DNA of 64,000 bases from Gammaproteobacteria bacterium (GCA_018824405.1 JAHJGO010000006.1:62001-126000); one strand, 5' to 3'. Positions 1-10,305 are shown, numbered from the stretch's first letter. Notes: generated by a model not told the origin, from the letters alone. Numbers and translations: made by a program.

Positions 1-225
1 AAAATGCTCATCGACCCGCCACGCGACGGCGCTGCGGACTTGATCAAGGCGCTGGAGGGCAACGGCCCGCAACGCATTGTGTATATCTCCTGCAATCCGT
101 CCACCCTGGCACGCGATGCCGCCCTGCTGGTGCATGATCAGGGATATACGCTAAAAGCTGCGGGTGTGGCCAACATGTTTCCGCATACTGCGCATGTCGA
201 ATCTATCGCCCTGTTCGAAAAATAA
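1..225 (+). CDS. rlmD: 23S rRNA (uracil-1939-C5)-methyltransferase RlmD, C-terminal part
   Basis: The frame is open from the window edge, so this is only the last ~74 codons of a gene that starts upstream. The segment [15 protein letters not shown], then [17 protein letters not shown], matches the end of the RumA/TrmA family of SAM-dependent RNA m5U methyltransferases. The Cys of SCNP is the family's catalytic nucleophile, and the tail [16 protein letters not shown] is typical of RlmD. The product methylates U1939 of 23S rRNA in family members. It converges on rne and shares a terminator with it. TrmA or RlmC are less likely because the HTAHVESI tail fits RlmD best. Confidence 0.88.
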   Translation, partial: KMLIDPPRDGAADLIKALEGNGPQRIVYISCNPSTLARDAALLVHDQGYTLKAAGVANMFPHTAHVESIALFEK

Positions 226-250
226 GCGAAAACTTTTCGCCGAATAGCAG

Positions 251-289
251 GCAATAAAAAAGGCGGCCGGAGCCGCCTTTTTTATTGCC
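251..289. terminator. Bidirectional Rho-independent terminator between rlmD and rne
   Basis: A near-perfect palindrome has arms reading AAAAAAGGCGGC and GCCGCCTTTTTT around a CGGA loop, extended outward by GCAAT/ATTGC. It has an A-tract on one side and a T-tract on the other, so it can terminate both converging transcripts, rlmD on the plus strand and rne on the minus strand. Confidence 0.9.
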
Positions 290-298
290 TGAACCCGC

Positions 299-3022
299 TT
301 ACACTGATTCTTCGGATTTGCGTGTTTCCACCTGCATGAGGGGTTCGGAAACTTCCGCTTTAGCCGATTTCTGACGAGAAGAGCGGGGCTTAGGCGTAGC
401 TGGAGCGCCTGCTTCAGCGCCCTCGGCTTCCAGACGCTGCAGGCGTTCCGCCTTGGTTTCCACCTGCACCAGCCCACCCTCTGCACTCTCCGTAGCTGCG
501 GCAGCAGCCGGGCGACGGCGACGACGCGGCGCACGGGGTTTTGCCGGCTGCTCTGCTTCCGCTTCAACCTCAACAGGTGCCGTCACGGTTTCAACCTGCT
601 GCAGTATCGAAGCCGGCTCTGCCGGAATTTCCGCAGGGGCCGGCTGAACCGGAACTTCAGGAGCTTCAACTGCAACAGGTGCCTGAGTCTCCACCTTGAT
701 TTCCACTTCGGGTTCCGCAGCCTTGACTTCCATGACTTCGGGCGCCACCAACACAGCCGGCGTTTCAGGCTGTGATGGTGGAATTTCGACAGGTGCCATT
801 ACCGGCGCAGCTGCTTCCACCACGGCTGCTGGTGCTACAGTCGCCACCACTTCCGGCACAGCGATTTGCTCCACCGCCACAGGCGCCACAATCACTTCGC
901 TTTTCTCAGTCTCTGCTACGGCTTCAGCCGGCACGTCACCGGCAGCACGACCTTCTTCACGCCGTTCGCGCTCGCGTCGTCCGCCTCGGCGGTTGCGCTT
1001 GCCGCGCCCCCCCTCTGTTCCGGCTTCGCCTGCGGCCTGCTGAGGCCCCTTTTCCACGACTGCAGATCCTTGCGGATTACGTTCGGCCTTGGCCGCAAGT
1101 TCTTTCCTCAAATCGCCACGACCCTCACCGCGCTCACGGCCTTCAGCTCGTTCAGGACGTTCAGCACGCTCAGGACGTTCGCCGCGACCTTCTCCCTGGC
1201 CACCGCCACGGCGCTGCTGGCCACGTCCACCCTGTTCCTGGCCCTGACGCGGCTCACGTGGACCACGCTCTGGACGACGGGCGCGCTGGGATGGCGCCTT
1301 GGGTTTTTCGACTGGCACTTCTTCCTTGGCTGCGCCAAGTTTTTGCAGCCATCCCTTGATCTTGCCAAATATGGAAGGTATTTCAAGCACCGGTTCAGGC
1401 CGTGTCGGAGCTGGCTGAGTCGGGGTGATCCCACGCACGGCTGCCTGCGGACGCGGTGGCTTGGTTTCCTGTGACGGCGCATCAGCTTCTGTTGTTTCCG
1501 CAGGCAGTTCGACCATTTTATAGCTGGGCAACGCACCTTCAGCCACATCTTCATGGCGCAGGCGCACGATGGAGTAATGCGGTGTCTCAAGATGGATATT
1601 GGGGATCAGCACCACGCTGACTTTGTGGCGCGATTCGATGCCGTAGATATCGGCGCGTTTCTCGTTGAGCAGGAATGTTGCAACGTCCACCGGCACCTGG
1701 GCATGGATGGCGGAACTGTTCTCCTTCATCGCCTCTTCCTGCAGGATACGCAGGATGTGCAGTGCGGACGACTCGGCGCCACGGATATGGCCGGTACCGT
1801 GGCAACGCGGACATGGGATATGGCTGGTTTCGCCCAATGAAGGCTGCAGACGCTGGCGCGACAGTTCAAGCAGGCCGAAACGGGAAATCTTGCCCATCTG
1901 CACCCGTGCACGGTCGTGATGCAACGCATCGCGCAGGCGGTTTTCAACTTCACGCTGGTTCTTCTGACTTTCCATGTCGATGAAATCGATCACCACCAGG
2001 CCGCCAAGGTCACGTAGGCGCAACTGGCGACCAATTTCGTCCGACGCTTCGAGATTGGTATTGAATGCAGTCTGCTCGATATCCGTGCCGCGTGTGGCGC
2101 GGGCGGAGTTGACGTCCACGGAGACCAGCGCTTCGGTGTGATCGATCACGATGGCGCCGCCGGAAGGCAGGGAAACTTCGCGCGAGAATGCGGTTTCGAT
2201 CTGGTGCTCAATCTGAAAGCGCGAGAATAGCGGCACGTCATCGGTGTAGAGTTTGACCTTGCCCACATTGTTGGGCATGACATGACTCATGAACTGCACG
2301 GCCTGTTCGTAAACGTCGGCGGTGTCGATCAGTATCTCGCCGATATCCGGCTGGAAATAATCGCGAATGGCACGAATCACCAGACTGCCTTCCTGATAAA
2401 TCAGGAAAGCGCCGCTCTGGATGGTGGAGGCCCCTTCAATGGCGCGCCACAACTGGAGCAGATAATTCATGTCCCATTGCAGCTCTTCGAGGGTGCGGCC
2501 AATACCCGCGGTACGGGCAATGATGCTCATGCCGGCAGGCACATCCAGTTGCGACATGGTCTCGCGTAATTCTTCGCGATCTTCACCCTCGATACGGCGC
2601 GATACGCCACCGCCACGGGGGTTGTTGGGCATCAGGACCAGATAGCGACCGGCCAGACTGATAAAGGTGGTCAGCGCGGCGCCTTTATTGCCGCGCTCGT
2701 CCTTCTCGACCTGAACGATGAGTTCCTGACCTTCCTTCAGAGCATCCTGAATGCGGGCCTTTGAAACCTCCGCGCCTTCGGGCAGGTTGAAGAAACTGCG
2801 CGCAACTTCCTTGAACGGCAGAAAACCGTGACGGTCCGTTCCATAGTCGATGAAAGCGGCTTCCAGGGAAGGCTCGATGCGGGTGATGACACCCTTGTAG
2901 ATATTGCTTTTGCGTTGTTCTTTTCCAGCTGATTCGATATCGAGGTCAATCAGTTTCTGACCGTCGACAATCGCGACGCGCAACTCCTCAGCCTGAGTTG
3001 CGTTGAACAGCATACGTTTCAT
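299..3022 (-). CDS. rne: Ribonuclease E
   Basis: This is the endoribonuclease that organises the RNA degradosome and processes rRNA, tRNA and mRNA. The start [21 protein letters not shown] is the conserved RNase E N-terminus. It has a purine-rich GGGGGAAA ribosome site just upstream, so the longer frame to 3076 is not used. Visible in order are the S1 RNA-binding domain (about residues 35-120), the 5'-sensor/RNase H region, and the DNase I-like catalytic part with [11 protein letters not shown] and VVIDFIDM, which hold the Asp residues for Mg. Next is the Zn-link CPRCHGTG near residue 405. From about residue 510 on the protein is low-complexity: Arg/Gly/Glu-rich, then Pro/Ala/Val/Glu-rich, as expected of the unstructured scaffold half. 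The length, about 907 residues, fits RNase E rather than RNase G. Confidence 0.96.
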   Translation of the reverse strand: MKRMLFNATQAEELRVAIVDGQKLIDLDIESAGKEQRKSNIYKGVITRIEPSLEAAFIDYGTDRHGFLPFKEVARSFFNLPEGAEVSKARIQDALKEGQELIVQVEKDERGNKGAALTTFISLAGRYLVLMPNNPRGGGVSRRIEGEDREELRETMSQLDVPAGMSIIARTAGIGRTLEELQWDMNYLLQLWRAIEGASTIQSGAFLIYQEGSLVIRAIRDYFQPDIGEILIDTADVYEQAVQFMSHVMPNNVGKVKLYTDDVPLFSRFQIEHQIETAFSREVSLPSGGAIVIDHTEALVSVDVNSARATRGTDIEQTAFNTNLEASDEIGRQLRLRDLGGLVVIDFIDMESQKNQREVENRLRDALHHDRARVQMGKISRFGLLELSRQRLQPSLGETSHIPCPRCHGTGHIRGAESSALHILRILQEEAMKENSSAIHAQVPVDVATFLLNEKRADIYGIESRHKVSVVLIPNIHLETPHYSIVRLRHEDVAEGALPSYKMVELPAETTEADAPSQETKPPRPQAAVRGITPTQPAPTRPEPVLEIPSIFGKIKGWLQKLGAAKEEVPVEKPKAPSQRARRPERGPREPRQGQEQGGRGQQRRGGGQGEGRGERPERAERPERAEGRERGEGRGDLRKELAAKAERNPQGSAVVEKGPQQAAGEAGTEGGRGKRNRRGGRRERERREEGRAAGDVPAEAVAETEKSEVIVAPVAVEQIAVPEVVATVAPAAVVEAAAPVMAPVEIPPSQPETPAVLVAPEVMEVKAAEPEVEIKVETQAPVAVEAPEVPVQPAPAEIPAEPASILQQVETVTAPVEVEAEAEQPAKPRAPRRRRRPAAAAATESAEGGLVQVETKAERLQRLEAEGAEAGAPATPKPRSSRQKSAKAEVSEPLMQVETRKSEESV

Positions 3023-3535
3023 TACATATTTCCCCCGCGCTCTACACGGGGCAAAACAACCCGCCTCACAGATCAAAGACCTGTAAAACTGGAAAGTTAT
3101 TTCTGTTTAATCATTAGGTTATGATTTTCAGTCAACTTCAAGACCGGGCTGTTCCCAGAAATTTTTTCGTTCGGCACCAGAACCTGTGCATGAGCATGAT
3201 GCATTACTCTCAACGCAATCAATTGCCCTGCTTAACCAAAAATACATTTGCTGACCCCGGAACCAAACCGGGCTTCATCCCCACCGCACTCAGGCTCAAA
3301 ACCAGCCAGGAGGAGCGTCTTATGCGGGGCGTATCGTTCGGGCAAAACTTGAAAATATCGCCTGTTTAGAGCGCGTAATTATGACTATCGCTACTTTAAA
3401 TAACTGGTGAGCGTTATAACCAGATCAGCCAGATCCCACAAGTAATTGAAATTCTGGCTGTTTTGTTACTGAAACCGTGCTGTGGCCGAATGATATGAGT
3501 TCCCATCTCGGCACAACCCAGCTAGTATAAGCAAA
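3023..3535. promoter_or_regulatory. Divergent rne-rluC intergenic region, probable rne 5' UTR
   Basis: About 510 bases separate the divergent starts of rne and rluC. No ORF here resembles a gene. RNase E genes are known to carry long 5' leaders that mediate autoregulation by RNase E cleavage, and the unusual length of this gap fits that. I could not identify a convincing -35/-10 pair or a defined hairpin by eye, so only the region is reported. Confidence 0.45.
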
Positions 3536-4498
3536 ATGAATGAATTGGGCAAAAATTCCGTTGCTATGGTCACCATAGGCGAAGACGGCGAAGGTCAGCG
3601 CATTGACAACTATCTGATGAAGTGGCTCAAGGGCGTTCCCAAAAGTCATATTTACCGGATATTGCGCAAGGGCGAAGTGCGCGCCAACAAGAAACGCGTC
3701 GAAGCCACCTATCGCCTGGTTCTGGGTGATGTGCTGCGCATCCCGCCGGTACAGATGGCGCGGCGCGAACCCGTCAACCCTCAGCCTGTCAGCGCCAGGC
3801 TGGCATCCTGCACCATTTTCGAGGATAGCGCCCTGCTGGTGATCAACAAACCCTCAGGCATGGCCGTGCATGGTGGCAGCGGCATCAGTCGCGGCGTGAT
3901 CGAACAACTCCGGCTGGAACGCCCCGAACTCAAGTTTCTCGAACTGGCTCACCGCCTCGACCGGGAAACCTCCGGTGTGCTGTTTCTGGCGAAAAAGCGT
4001 AGTGCCTTGGTCAAGCTGCATGAAGCCATGCGCGAAGGCGGAATGGACAAGTTTTATTACACCCTGGTCAAGGGTTCCTGGCCGGATGCGCGCCGCCATG
4101 TGAAATTAGCCCTGTTCAAATATCTGACTGCAGAAGGAGAGCGCCGCGTCTGCGTGCGCGAAGACGGACAGGCCTCACACACTATCTTTTCACTGCAAAA
4201 ACGCTGGCAGGATTTCAGCCTGCTTGAAGCCGAACTTAAGACCGGGCGTACGCACCAGATTCGCGTTCATCTCTCCCACCTCGGCTTTCCCATCGCGGGA
4301 GACGACAAATACGGCGACTTTCCCCTGAACAAGGAATTGCAGCGCCAAGGCTTGAAACGCATGTTCCTGCACGCACATAAGGCAGTAATCCAGCATCCGA
4401 TCAGTGGCGAGCAACTCACCCTCGAAGCCCCTCTGCCGCAGGAACTGGAAAAATTTTTAAGCTCACTGGACAAGCAAGGTAATGCCGAAACAATTTGA
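3536..4498 (+). CDS. rluC: 23S rRNA pseudouridine synthase RluC
   Basis: This RluA-family enzyme converts uridines of 23S rRNA (955, 2504 and 2580 in E. coli) to pseudouridine. The N-terminus carries an S4 RNA-binding domain (GQRIDNYLMKWLKGVPKSHIYRILRKGEVRANKKRV). The catalytic motif HRLDRETSG at about residue 140 contains the essential Asp, and KTGRTHQIRVHL lies near residue 240. The 320-residue length is typical. Its place divergent from rne is the arrangement seen in E. coli and many other proteobacteria, which supports RluC over RluD. The end overlaps the next gene by 17 bases, suggesting cotranscription. Confidence 0.93.
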   Translation: MNELGKNSVAMVTIGEDGEGQRIDNYLMKWLKGVPKSHIYRILRKGEVRANKKRVEATYRLVLGDVLRIPPVQMARREPVNPQPVSARLASCTIFEDSALLVINKPSGMAVHGGSGISRGVIEQLRLERPELKFLELAHRLDRETSGVLFLAKKRSALVKLHEAMREGGMDKFYYTLVKGSWPDARRHVKLALFKYLTAEGERRVCVREDGQASHTIFSLQKRWQDFSLLEAELKTGRTHQIRVHLSHLGFPIAGDDKYGDFPLNKELQRQGLKRMFLHAHKAVIQHPISGEQLTLEAPLPQELEKFLSSLDKQGNAETI

Positions 4499-5138
4499 AC
4501 TGCTCGTATTTGACTGGGATGGAACGCTGATGGACTCGGCTGCCGCTATCGTGGCATCGATTCAGGCTGCCAGTCGGGATATCGGCGCCGATGAGCCCAG
4601 TGACGAAGCAGCACGCCATATTATCGGACTGGGTCTGAACGAGGCGATTGCCGCCCTGTTTCCGGATATGGCAGTGGCGGATTACAGCCGCCTGGCTGAA
4701 CGTTACCGAGTCCACTTCATGGCGCAGGATGCTGCAATCCCGCTCTTTGCAGGCGCGGAAGAAGCGATTCGGGAATTTCACGCCGAAGGCTTTCTGCTCG
4801 CCGTCGCCACCGGGAAAGGCCGCCACGGCCTCGACCGTGTGCTCGATAATACCGGCCTGAGGCCGTATTTTCATGCCACTCGCTGCGCCGATGAGAGCTT
4901 TTCCAAGCCTCATCCCCAGATGTTGCTTGAACTGATGGAACGATTAGGCGCCACGCCTGACAAAACTCTCATGATTGGCGACACCAGCCATGATTTGCAA
5001 ATGGCTGTTAATGCCAAAGTACCCAGCTTGGGCGCTGCTTATGGCGCCCACCCGAAAGAAGGCCTGCTTGGATTCGCTCCGCTGGCCTGCGCCGATTCTT
5101 TTGGCGAACTGCATCAATGGTTGCGTGAAAACGCCTAA
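4482..5138 (+). CDS. HAD-superfamily hydrolase, phosphoglycolate phosphatase-like
   Basis: This is a haloacid-dehalogenase fold phosphatase of the Gph/PgmB-like group. Motif I is DWDGTLMDS near the N-terminus, motif II is VATGKG near residue 108, the motif III Lys is in FSKPHPQ, and motif IV is MIGDTSHDLQMA near residue 163. The cap is a helical insertion after motif I. The start lies inside rluC with an AAGG just upstream. The substrate cannot be read from sequence. The position next to rluC is common for genes annotated as phosphoglycolate phosphatase in betaproteobacteria, but no Rubisco or photorespiration gene is nearby. Confidence 0.85.
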   Translation: MPKQFELLVFDWDGTLMDSAAAIVASIQAASRDIGADEPSDEAARHIIGLGLNEAIAALFPDMAVADYSRLAERYRVHFMAQDAAIPLFAGAEEAIREFHAEGFLLAVATGKGRHGLDRVLDNTGLRPYFHATRCADESFSKPHPQMLLELMERLGATPDKTLMIGDTSHDLQMAVNAKVPSLGAAYGAHPKEGLLGFAPLACADSFGELHQWLRENA

Positions 5139-5233
5139 GATGAAGCACCGGTTGACACATTAAGGCCGCATCATGTGCCAATTCGGGTAAAATACCTCCC
5201 CTTAAAAATCCTTACCGAGAGAAGCCGACGACA

Positions 5234-6178
5234 ATGTCCGATCCCGACAACTGGGAACGCAAAACCCTTGAAAAACTAGCCTTTTCCGCGCTGCAGGAGC
5301 AACGTCGCGCGCGCCACTGGGGCATCTTTTTCAAGCTGCTGACGTTTCTCTATCTGCTCGTACTGCTGGCACTATTTATGGGCTGGATGGATCATGGCGA
5401 AATCCCCCGCTCAGGCAAACATACCGCTGTCGTGGATCTGCACGGCGTCATCGGTATCGGCGCAGATACCAATGCCGAAAGGGTGATCAGTGGTTTACAG
5501 TCCGCTTTCAAGGACAAGAATACCCAGGGCGTCATTCTGCGCATCAACAGCCCGGGCGGCAGTCCGGTACAGGCGGGTTACATCAATGACGAAATTCGCC
5601 GCCTGCGTGCCAAACACCCCAACACACCGCTGTATGCCGTGGTGGAGGACATCTGCGCTTCCGGCGGATATTACGTAGCCGCAGCCACGGACAAGATTTA
5701 CGTCGACAAGGCCAGCATTGTTGGATCGATCGGCGTCATCATGGACAGCTTCGGCTTCACCGGCACCATGGATAAGCTGGGTGTCGAGCGCCGTCTGCTG
5801 GCGGCGGGAGAAAACAAGGGTTTTCTTGACCCATTCTCCCCAGCCAACCCCAAACAGGAAGAGTACGCAAAGGAGATGCTGGGCGAGATTCACAACCAGT
5901 TCATCCAGGTCGTACGCCAGGGCCGCGGCAAGCGCCTCAAGGAAACGCCGGAGATGTTCAGCGGCCTGGTCTGGAGCGGTGAAAAAAGCATCCAGCTCGG
6001 ACTGGCAGATGGCTTGGGCAGCGCTGAATATGTTGCGCGCGAAGTCATCAAGGCCGAAAACATGATGGATTACACGCCTCAGGAAGGTTTTGCTGAGCGA
6101 GTAGCCAAAAGATTTGGTGCGGCAATGGCCAAAAGCTGGCTTGCCCCTCTTTCATCCAGTTCGGTCAGTTTGCGATAG
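5234..6178 (+). CDS. sppA: Signal peptide peptidase SppA, short S49 family form
   Basis: This is a membrane-anchored serine protease that degrades cleaved signal peptides in the inner membrane. One transmembrane segment (about residues 34-55, FKLLTFLYLLVLLALFMGWM) is followed by a periplasmic S49 domain. ICASGGYYVA holds the nucleophilic Ser, and the Lys in AGENKGFLDPFSP is in the position of the catalytic Lys of short SppA proteins. At 314 residues it is the half-size SppA, not the 600-residue tandem form of E. coli. It lies downstream of the rluC-HAD pair by 95 bases and may share their transcript. Confidence 0.9.
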   Translation: MSDPDNWERKTLEKLAFSALQEQRRARHWGIFFKLLTFLYLLVLLALFMGWMDHGEIPRSGKHTAVVDLHGVIGIGADTNAERVISGLQSAFKDKNTQGVILRINSPGGSPVQAGYINDEIRRLRAKHPNTPLYAVVEDICASGGYYVAAATDKIYVDKASIVGSIGVIMDSFGFTGTMDKLGVERRLLAAGENKGFLDPFSPANPKQEEYAKEMLGEIHNQFIQVVRQGRGKRLKETPEMFSGLVWSGEKSIQLGLADGLGSAEYVAREVIKAENMMDYTPQEGFAERVAKRFGAAMAKSWLAPLSSSSVSLR

Positions 6179-6186
6179 TTTTTTGT

Positions 6187-6294
6187 CCCTTCCCCTTCAA
6201 GGAGAAGGTTAGGATGGAAATGGGTTCGGGAGGCCGAGAGCGCATCTTTAACCCCATCTCCACCCCGGCCCTCCCCCTGAAAGGGAGGGAGAAA
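6187..6294. repeat. Intergenic palindromic repeat between sppA and the decarboxylase gene
   Basis: The left arm (CCTTCTCC-type purine/pyrimidine blocks, then GGTTAGGATGGAAATGGGTT) pairs imperfectly with the right arm AACCCCATCTCCACCC. A smaller stem CCCTCCC/GGGAGGG is nested at the right end. The composition and form match the short CTCCCC...GGGGAG palindromes found elsewhere in this window inside valS and addA. It carries no ORF and stops just before the ribosome site of the next gene. Confidence 0.6.
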
Positions 6295-6310
6295 TTCCCG
6301 AGGAGAAATT

Positions 6311-8557
6311 GTGAGATTCCGTTTTCCCGTAGTTATTATTGACGAAGATTTCCGCTCGGAAAATGCGAGCGGCATCGGCATCCGAGTACTGGTCAAGGCC
6401 ATCGAAGAAGAGGGCCTGGAAGTGCTGGGTGCCACCAGCTACGGTGACCTGACCTCATTCGCACAGCAGCAGAGCCGTGCTTCGACCTTTATCCTGTCGA
6501 TCGACGATGAAGAGTTCTCCACGCCAGAAGCGGCGGAGCACGCTGTGGCCCAGATTCGCGCCTTTGTCGAAGAGATTCGCCGCCGCAACGCCGAGATCCC
6601 GATCTTCCTCTATGGCGAAACCCGCACCTCGCGCCACATCCCCAACGATGTGCTGAAGGAACTGCACGGCTTCATTCACATGTTCGAGGATACGCCGGAG
6701 TTCATCGCCCGCTACGTGGTGCGCGAAGCCAAGGCTTATCTGGATTCACTGGCGCCGCCATTCTTCCGCGCCCTGACCCATTATGCGGCGGACGGCTCCT
6801 ATTCCTGGCATTGCCCCGGCCATTCCGGCGGCGTGGCCTTCCTCAAGAGCCCGGTAGGGCAGATGTTCCACCAGTTTTTCGGCGAAAACATGTTGCGTGC
6901 CGACGTGTGCAATGCCGTGGACGAACTCGGCCAGTTGCTCGACCACACCGGCCCGGTTGCGGCCTCCGAGCGCAATGCCGCACGGATTTTCAACGCCGAC
7001 CACCTGTTTTTCGTCACCAACGGCACATCCACCTCGAACAAGATGGTCTGGCATTCCACCGTGGCGCCGGGCGATGTGGTGGTAGTTGACCGCAACTGCC
7101 ACAAGTCCATCCTCCACGCCATTATCATGACCGGTGCAATCCCCGTCTTCCTGACCCCGACGCGCAATCATTACGGCATCATCGGACCGATCTCGCTGGA
7201 AGAATTCAAGTGGGAAAACATCCAGAAAAAAATCGCCGCCAACCCGTTTGCACGCGAAGCCACGGGCGCACCACGCGTGCTCACCATCACCCAGAGCACC
7301 TATGACGGCGTGATCTACAACGTGGAAACCATCAAGCGCATGCTGGACGGCAAAATCGACACTCTGCACTTCGATGAAGCCTGGCTACCGCATGCCACTT
7401 TCCATAATTTCTACAAGGACATGCACGCCATCGGCAAGGACAGGCCGCGCCCGAAGGAATCCACGATTTTCGCCACCCAGTCCACCCACAAACTGCTGGC
7501 GGGCCTGTCCCAGGCCTCGCAGATCCTGGTGCAGGATTCGGATACCGGAAAATTCGACCGCGACGTATTCAACGAAGCCTACCTGATGCACACCTCCACC
7601 AGCCCGCAATACGCCATCATCGCTTCTTGCGACGTGGCGGCCGCGATGATGGAGCCGCCCGGCGGCACCTCACTGGTAGAAGAATCGATCCTCGAAGCGC
7701 TCGACTTCCGCCGCGCCATGCGCAAGGTGGATGAAGAGTTCGGCGACTCGTGGTGGTTCAAGGTATGGGGGCCGGACAATCTGGCAGAGGAAGGCATCGG
7801 CGACCGCGAAGACTGGATGCTGCACGACAACGAGCACTGGCACGGTTTTGGCAATCTGGCGCCGGGCTTCAACATGCTCGACCCGATCAAGGCCACCATC
7901 ATTACGCCGGGGCTGAGCATGGAAGGCGGCTTTTCCGATTCCGGCATTCCGGCAGGCGTGGTGACAAAATACCTGGCCGAACACGGCGTGATCGTGGAAA
8001 AAACCGGCCTGTATTCCTTCTTCATCATGTTTACCATCGGCATCACCAAAGGCCGCTGGAACACCATGCTCACCGAACTGCAGCAATTCAAGGACGATTA
8101 CGACCGCAACCAGCCGCTATGGCGCGTGCTGCCGGAATTCGTCGCCAAGCATCCGCGCTACGAGCGGGTCGGGCTGAGAGATCTTTCAGACAGCATCCAC
8201 GGCATCTACAAGGCCAACGACATTGCACGTCTGACTACCGAGATGTATCTCTCCAACATGGAGCCGGCGATGAAGCCCGCCGATGCCTTCGCCAAAATGG
8301 CGCATCGTGAAATCGACAGGGTGGAAATCGACGATCTGGCCGGCCGCGTCACCAGCGTGCTGCTCACCCCCTATCCGCCGGGCATTCCCCTCCTGATTCC
8401 GGGTGAACGCTTCAACAGCACCATTGTGCGTTATCTCAAGTTTGCACGCGATTTCAACGAGAAATTTCCCGGCTTCGAGACCGATATTCACGGCCTGGTG
8501 CAGGAATCTGTCGATGGCAAGAAACGCTATTACGTCGATTGCGTGAGGCAAGCCTGA
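6311..8557 (+). CDS. Orn/Lys/Arg decarboxylase, large fold-type I PLP enzyme
   Basis: This is a basic amino acid decarboxylase of the LdcC/CadA/SpeC/AdiA family. It makes a polyamine or agmatine by PLP-dependent decarboxylation. The start is GTG, preceded by an AGGAG seven bases upstream. The first ~130 residues form the response-regulator-like wing domain (VVIIDEDFRSENASGIGIRVL). The PLP-binding core has HCPGHSGG, the substrate/cofactor loop TNGTSTSNKMV, DEAW, and the Schiff-base Lys in STHKLLAGLSQ. A C-terminal domain ends in PYPPGIPLLIPGERF. The 748-residue length is that of the arginine/lysine decarboxylases. Which amino acid is used cannot be decided by eye. In betaproteobacteria this form is usually annotated as arginine or lysine decarboxylase. 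Confidence 0.9.
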   Translation: MRFRFPVVIIDEDFRSENASGIGIRVLVKAIEEEGLEVLGATSYGDLTSFAQQQSRASTFILSIDDEEFSTPEAAEHAVAQIRAFVEEIRRRNAEIPIFLYGETRTSRHIPNDVLKELHGFIHMFEDTPEFIARYVVREAKAYLDSLAPPFFRALTHYAADGSYSWHCPGHSGGVAFLKSPVGQMFHQFFGENMLRADVCNAVDELGQLLDHTGPVAASERNAARIFNADHLFFVTNGTSTSNKMVWHSTVAPGDVVVVDRNCHKSILHAIIMTGAIPVFLTPTRNHYGIIGPISLEEFKWENIQKKIAANPFAREATGAPRVLTITQSTYDGVIYNVETIKRMLDGKIDTLHFDEAWLPHATFHNFYKDMHAIGKDRPRPKESTIFATQSTHKLLAGLSQASQILVQDSDTGKFDRDVFNEAYLMHTSTSPQYAIIASCDVAAAMMEPPGGTSLVEESILEALDFRRAMRKVDEEFGDSWWFKVWGPDNLAEEGIGDREDWMLHDNEHWHGFGNLAPGFNMLDPIKATIITPGLSMEGGFSDSGIPAGVVTKYLAEHGVIVEKTGLYSFFIMFTIGITKGRWNTMLTELQQFKDDYDRNQPLWRVLPEFVAKHPRYERVGLRDLSDSIHGIYKANDIARLTTEMYLSNMEPAMKPADAFAKMAHREIDRVEIDDLAGRVTSVLLTPYPPGIPLLIPGERFNSTIVRYLKFARDFNEKFPGFETDIHGLVQESVDGKKRYYVDCVRQA

Positions 8558-8591
8558 TCGCCACCCGACCAGACAGAAACAGGAAATCGCC

Positions 8592-9341
8592 ATGAAACGC
8601 GCATACTGGGCAGGCATCTTGCTGCTCTATGGCGTGTTTCTGGCAGCCACTGCGCCCGCCTCCCTTCTGTTCTGGGCGGCCAACAAGCATTTCAGTCCTG
8701 ACTTCACCTTCACTGCGGAAAACAGCAGCGGCACCCTCTGGGATGGCGAAGCACGAGGCATCGTGCTAAGCACAAAAGACAAGAAAACACTCCATCTCGA
8801 CCAGGCATCGTGGTCACTGAACCTGCTCTGGCTGCTGTCAGGCAAACTTTCTGCCGACCTTATGCTGGCTGGCGACAGCATCAAAAGCCAGGGCAAGGTT
8901 ATTCTGGACAGGCACAGCATCAGGCTTCAACAGGTGAATCTCTCCATTCCTGCTGCTTTACTCGCTGACATGGCACCCCGGTTTGGCATGTGGCCACTGC
9001 AAGGTATGGTAAATATCCGCAGCAACAGTTTTTTGCTGCAGCCAGACCACTACCGGGGAGAGGGAGAAGCCACTTGGGTGCAGGCCGGCATTTCCCTCAG
9101 CAAGATCAACCCGATTGGCAGTTACCAAATCTTATTCTCGGGAACAGGGAAATCCATTCAGTTCCAGTTACAGACAAAAACCGGACCGCTGGAATTAATC
9201 GGAAAAGGCAACTGGTCGCAGCCAGCCAGCTTTGAATTTATCGGTAGCGCGAAGGCCCGTGAACATGAGTCGGAATTACATAATTTACTTGGCCTGATCG
9301 GCAAACCGAACCAGGACCATTCTTACACCATAAAATTCTGA
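8592..9341 (+). CDS. gspN: Type II secretion system protein N (GspN)
   Basis: GspN is an accessory inner-membrane/periplasmic component of some type II secretion systems. The protein has one N-terminal membrane segment (GILLLYGVFLAATAPASLLFW) and a beta-rich periplasmic body with the family's pattern: SGTLWDGEARGI, then DQASWSLNLLWLLSGKLSADLML, and later WPLQGMVNIRSN. The 249-residue length is normal. It is separated from gspC by two other genes, whereas in many species gspN ends the operon or is adjacent to gspC. The start has AGGAAA upstream. The family assignment rests on pattern recognition and is slightly less secure than for gspC-M. Confidence 0.8.
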   Translation: MKRAYWAGILLLYGVFLAATAPASLLFWAANKHFSPDFTFTAENSSGTLWDGEARGIVLSTKDKKTLHLDQASWSLNLLWLLSGKLSADLMLAGDSIKSQGKVILDRHSIRLQQVNLSIPAALLADMAPRFGMWPLQGMVNIRSNSFLLQPDHYRGEGEATWVQAGISLSKINPIGSYQILFSGTGKSIQFQLQTKTGPLELIGKGNWSQPASFEFIGSAKAREHESELHNLLGLIGKPNQDHSYTIKF

Positions 9342-9382
9342 GTTAAATCCGCGCCACGAACTCCATGCTGAGGCAAGAACCG

Positions 9383-10114
9383 ATGTCAGCCAGTCGCATA
9401 CAACTGTTCGATGCATTGCGTGGCGTTGCCATTGGATTAATGGCTGGTTACCACTTCTGCTTCGATCTCAACTACTACAGCTTTACACATTTCAACTTCA
9501 ATCAGGATCCGTTCTGGCTCGGATTCCGTGCGTTGATACTGAGCCTCTTCCTCGGCCTGGTGGGCATCAGCCTGATTCTCGCCACAGAAGGCGACCTTAA
9601 TCCACGCCGCTATTTGCGGAGGCTTGGATGGCTTGCTGCCGGTGCAATACTGGTAAGCCTGTCGAGCCGCATGCTTTTTCCGGACAGCTGGATATTTTTC
9701 GGCGTATTGCACTTCATTCTTGTAGCAAGCATTCTAGGCCTCGCTTTTCTACGGTTTTACTGGGTAAACCTGATCACTGGAAGCCTGCTGATTCTGGCTG
9801 GGTTGACGCTGCAACACCCGATATTTGAGCAGCCCTGGCTGCAATGGGTCGGCCTCATGACCCACAAGCCGATTACCGAAGACTATGTACCGCTCTTGCC
9901 CTGGTTCGGCGTTGTTCTGCTCGGCATGTTTCTGGGTAAATTATTTTTGCGAAGCAACTGGAACAGCCGCTTGTCCGCCTGGCACAGCAACCGCGCCTCT
10001 GCCAGGCTGCTCACTCTTGCGGGCCGGCACAGTTTGCTGGTTTACATAGTGCACCAGCCTGTGTTGATGGGAATACTTTGGATTGCTTTGACTTTATCCC
10101 AAATCATCCATTAG
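9383..10114 (+). CDS. DUF1624 membrane protein, heparan-alpha-glucosaminide acetyltransferase-like
   Basis: This is a polytopic inner-membrane protein. The opening RIQLFDALRGVAIGLMAGYHFCFDLNYY is the hallmark of DUF1624 and related acyltransferase-3-like proteins, with a conserved His/Asp in the first helix. About seven hydrophobic segments follow, and the end HSLLVYIVHQPVLMGIL is also typical. The family includes lysosomal heparan glucosaminide N-acetyltransferase, but bacterial substrates are not established. The start at 9383 is preferred over 9365 because GAGG lies nine bases before it. It sits between gspN and the phosphatase gene, and nothing in the sequence proves a link to secretion. 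Confidence 0.85.
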   Translation: MSASRIQLFDALRGVAIGLMAGYHFCFDLNYYSFTHFNFNQDPFWLGFRALILSLFLGLVGISLILATEGDLNPRRYLRRLGWLAAGAILVSLSSRMLFPDSWIFFGVLHFILVASILGLAFLRFYWVNLITGSLLILAGLTLQHPIFEQPWLQWVGLMTHKPITEDYVPLLPWFGVVLLGMFLGKLFLRSNWNSRLSAWHSNRASARLLTLAGRHSLLVYIVHQPVLMGILWIALTLSQIIH

Positions 10115-10305
10115 GCCGCAAAATGATGGCGAAACGGATTACCGCCCGACATCATGTAACAAGTGAAATGCGAAACAAAACAACATTAACTAAACCTGCT
10201 ATCCATTTCACCCTTCACGCTGGATTCATAAAAGCTTCAAATTTCTGTCATCTGCGCCGGGCAGCATGCTGCATTTTGCCAACCATTGCACCGGAGAATG
10301 ACCAA

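Noticed and set aside
3121-3369. An 82-codon open frame between rne and rluC
   Set aside because: It has no ribosome site or recognisable domain and lies where the rne leader is expected.
10235-10251. A Pho-box-like sequence upstream of the PhoX-like gene
   Set aside because: CTGTCAT is present once, but the preceding half site is CTTCAAA and is 10 rather than 11 bases away. One half site is too weak to call PhoB control.
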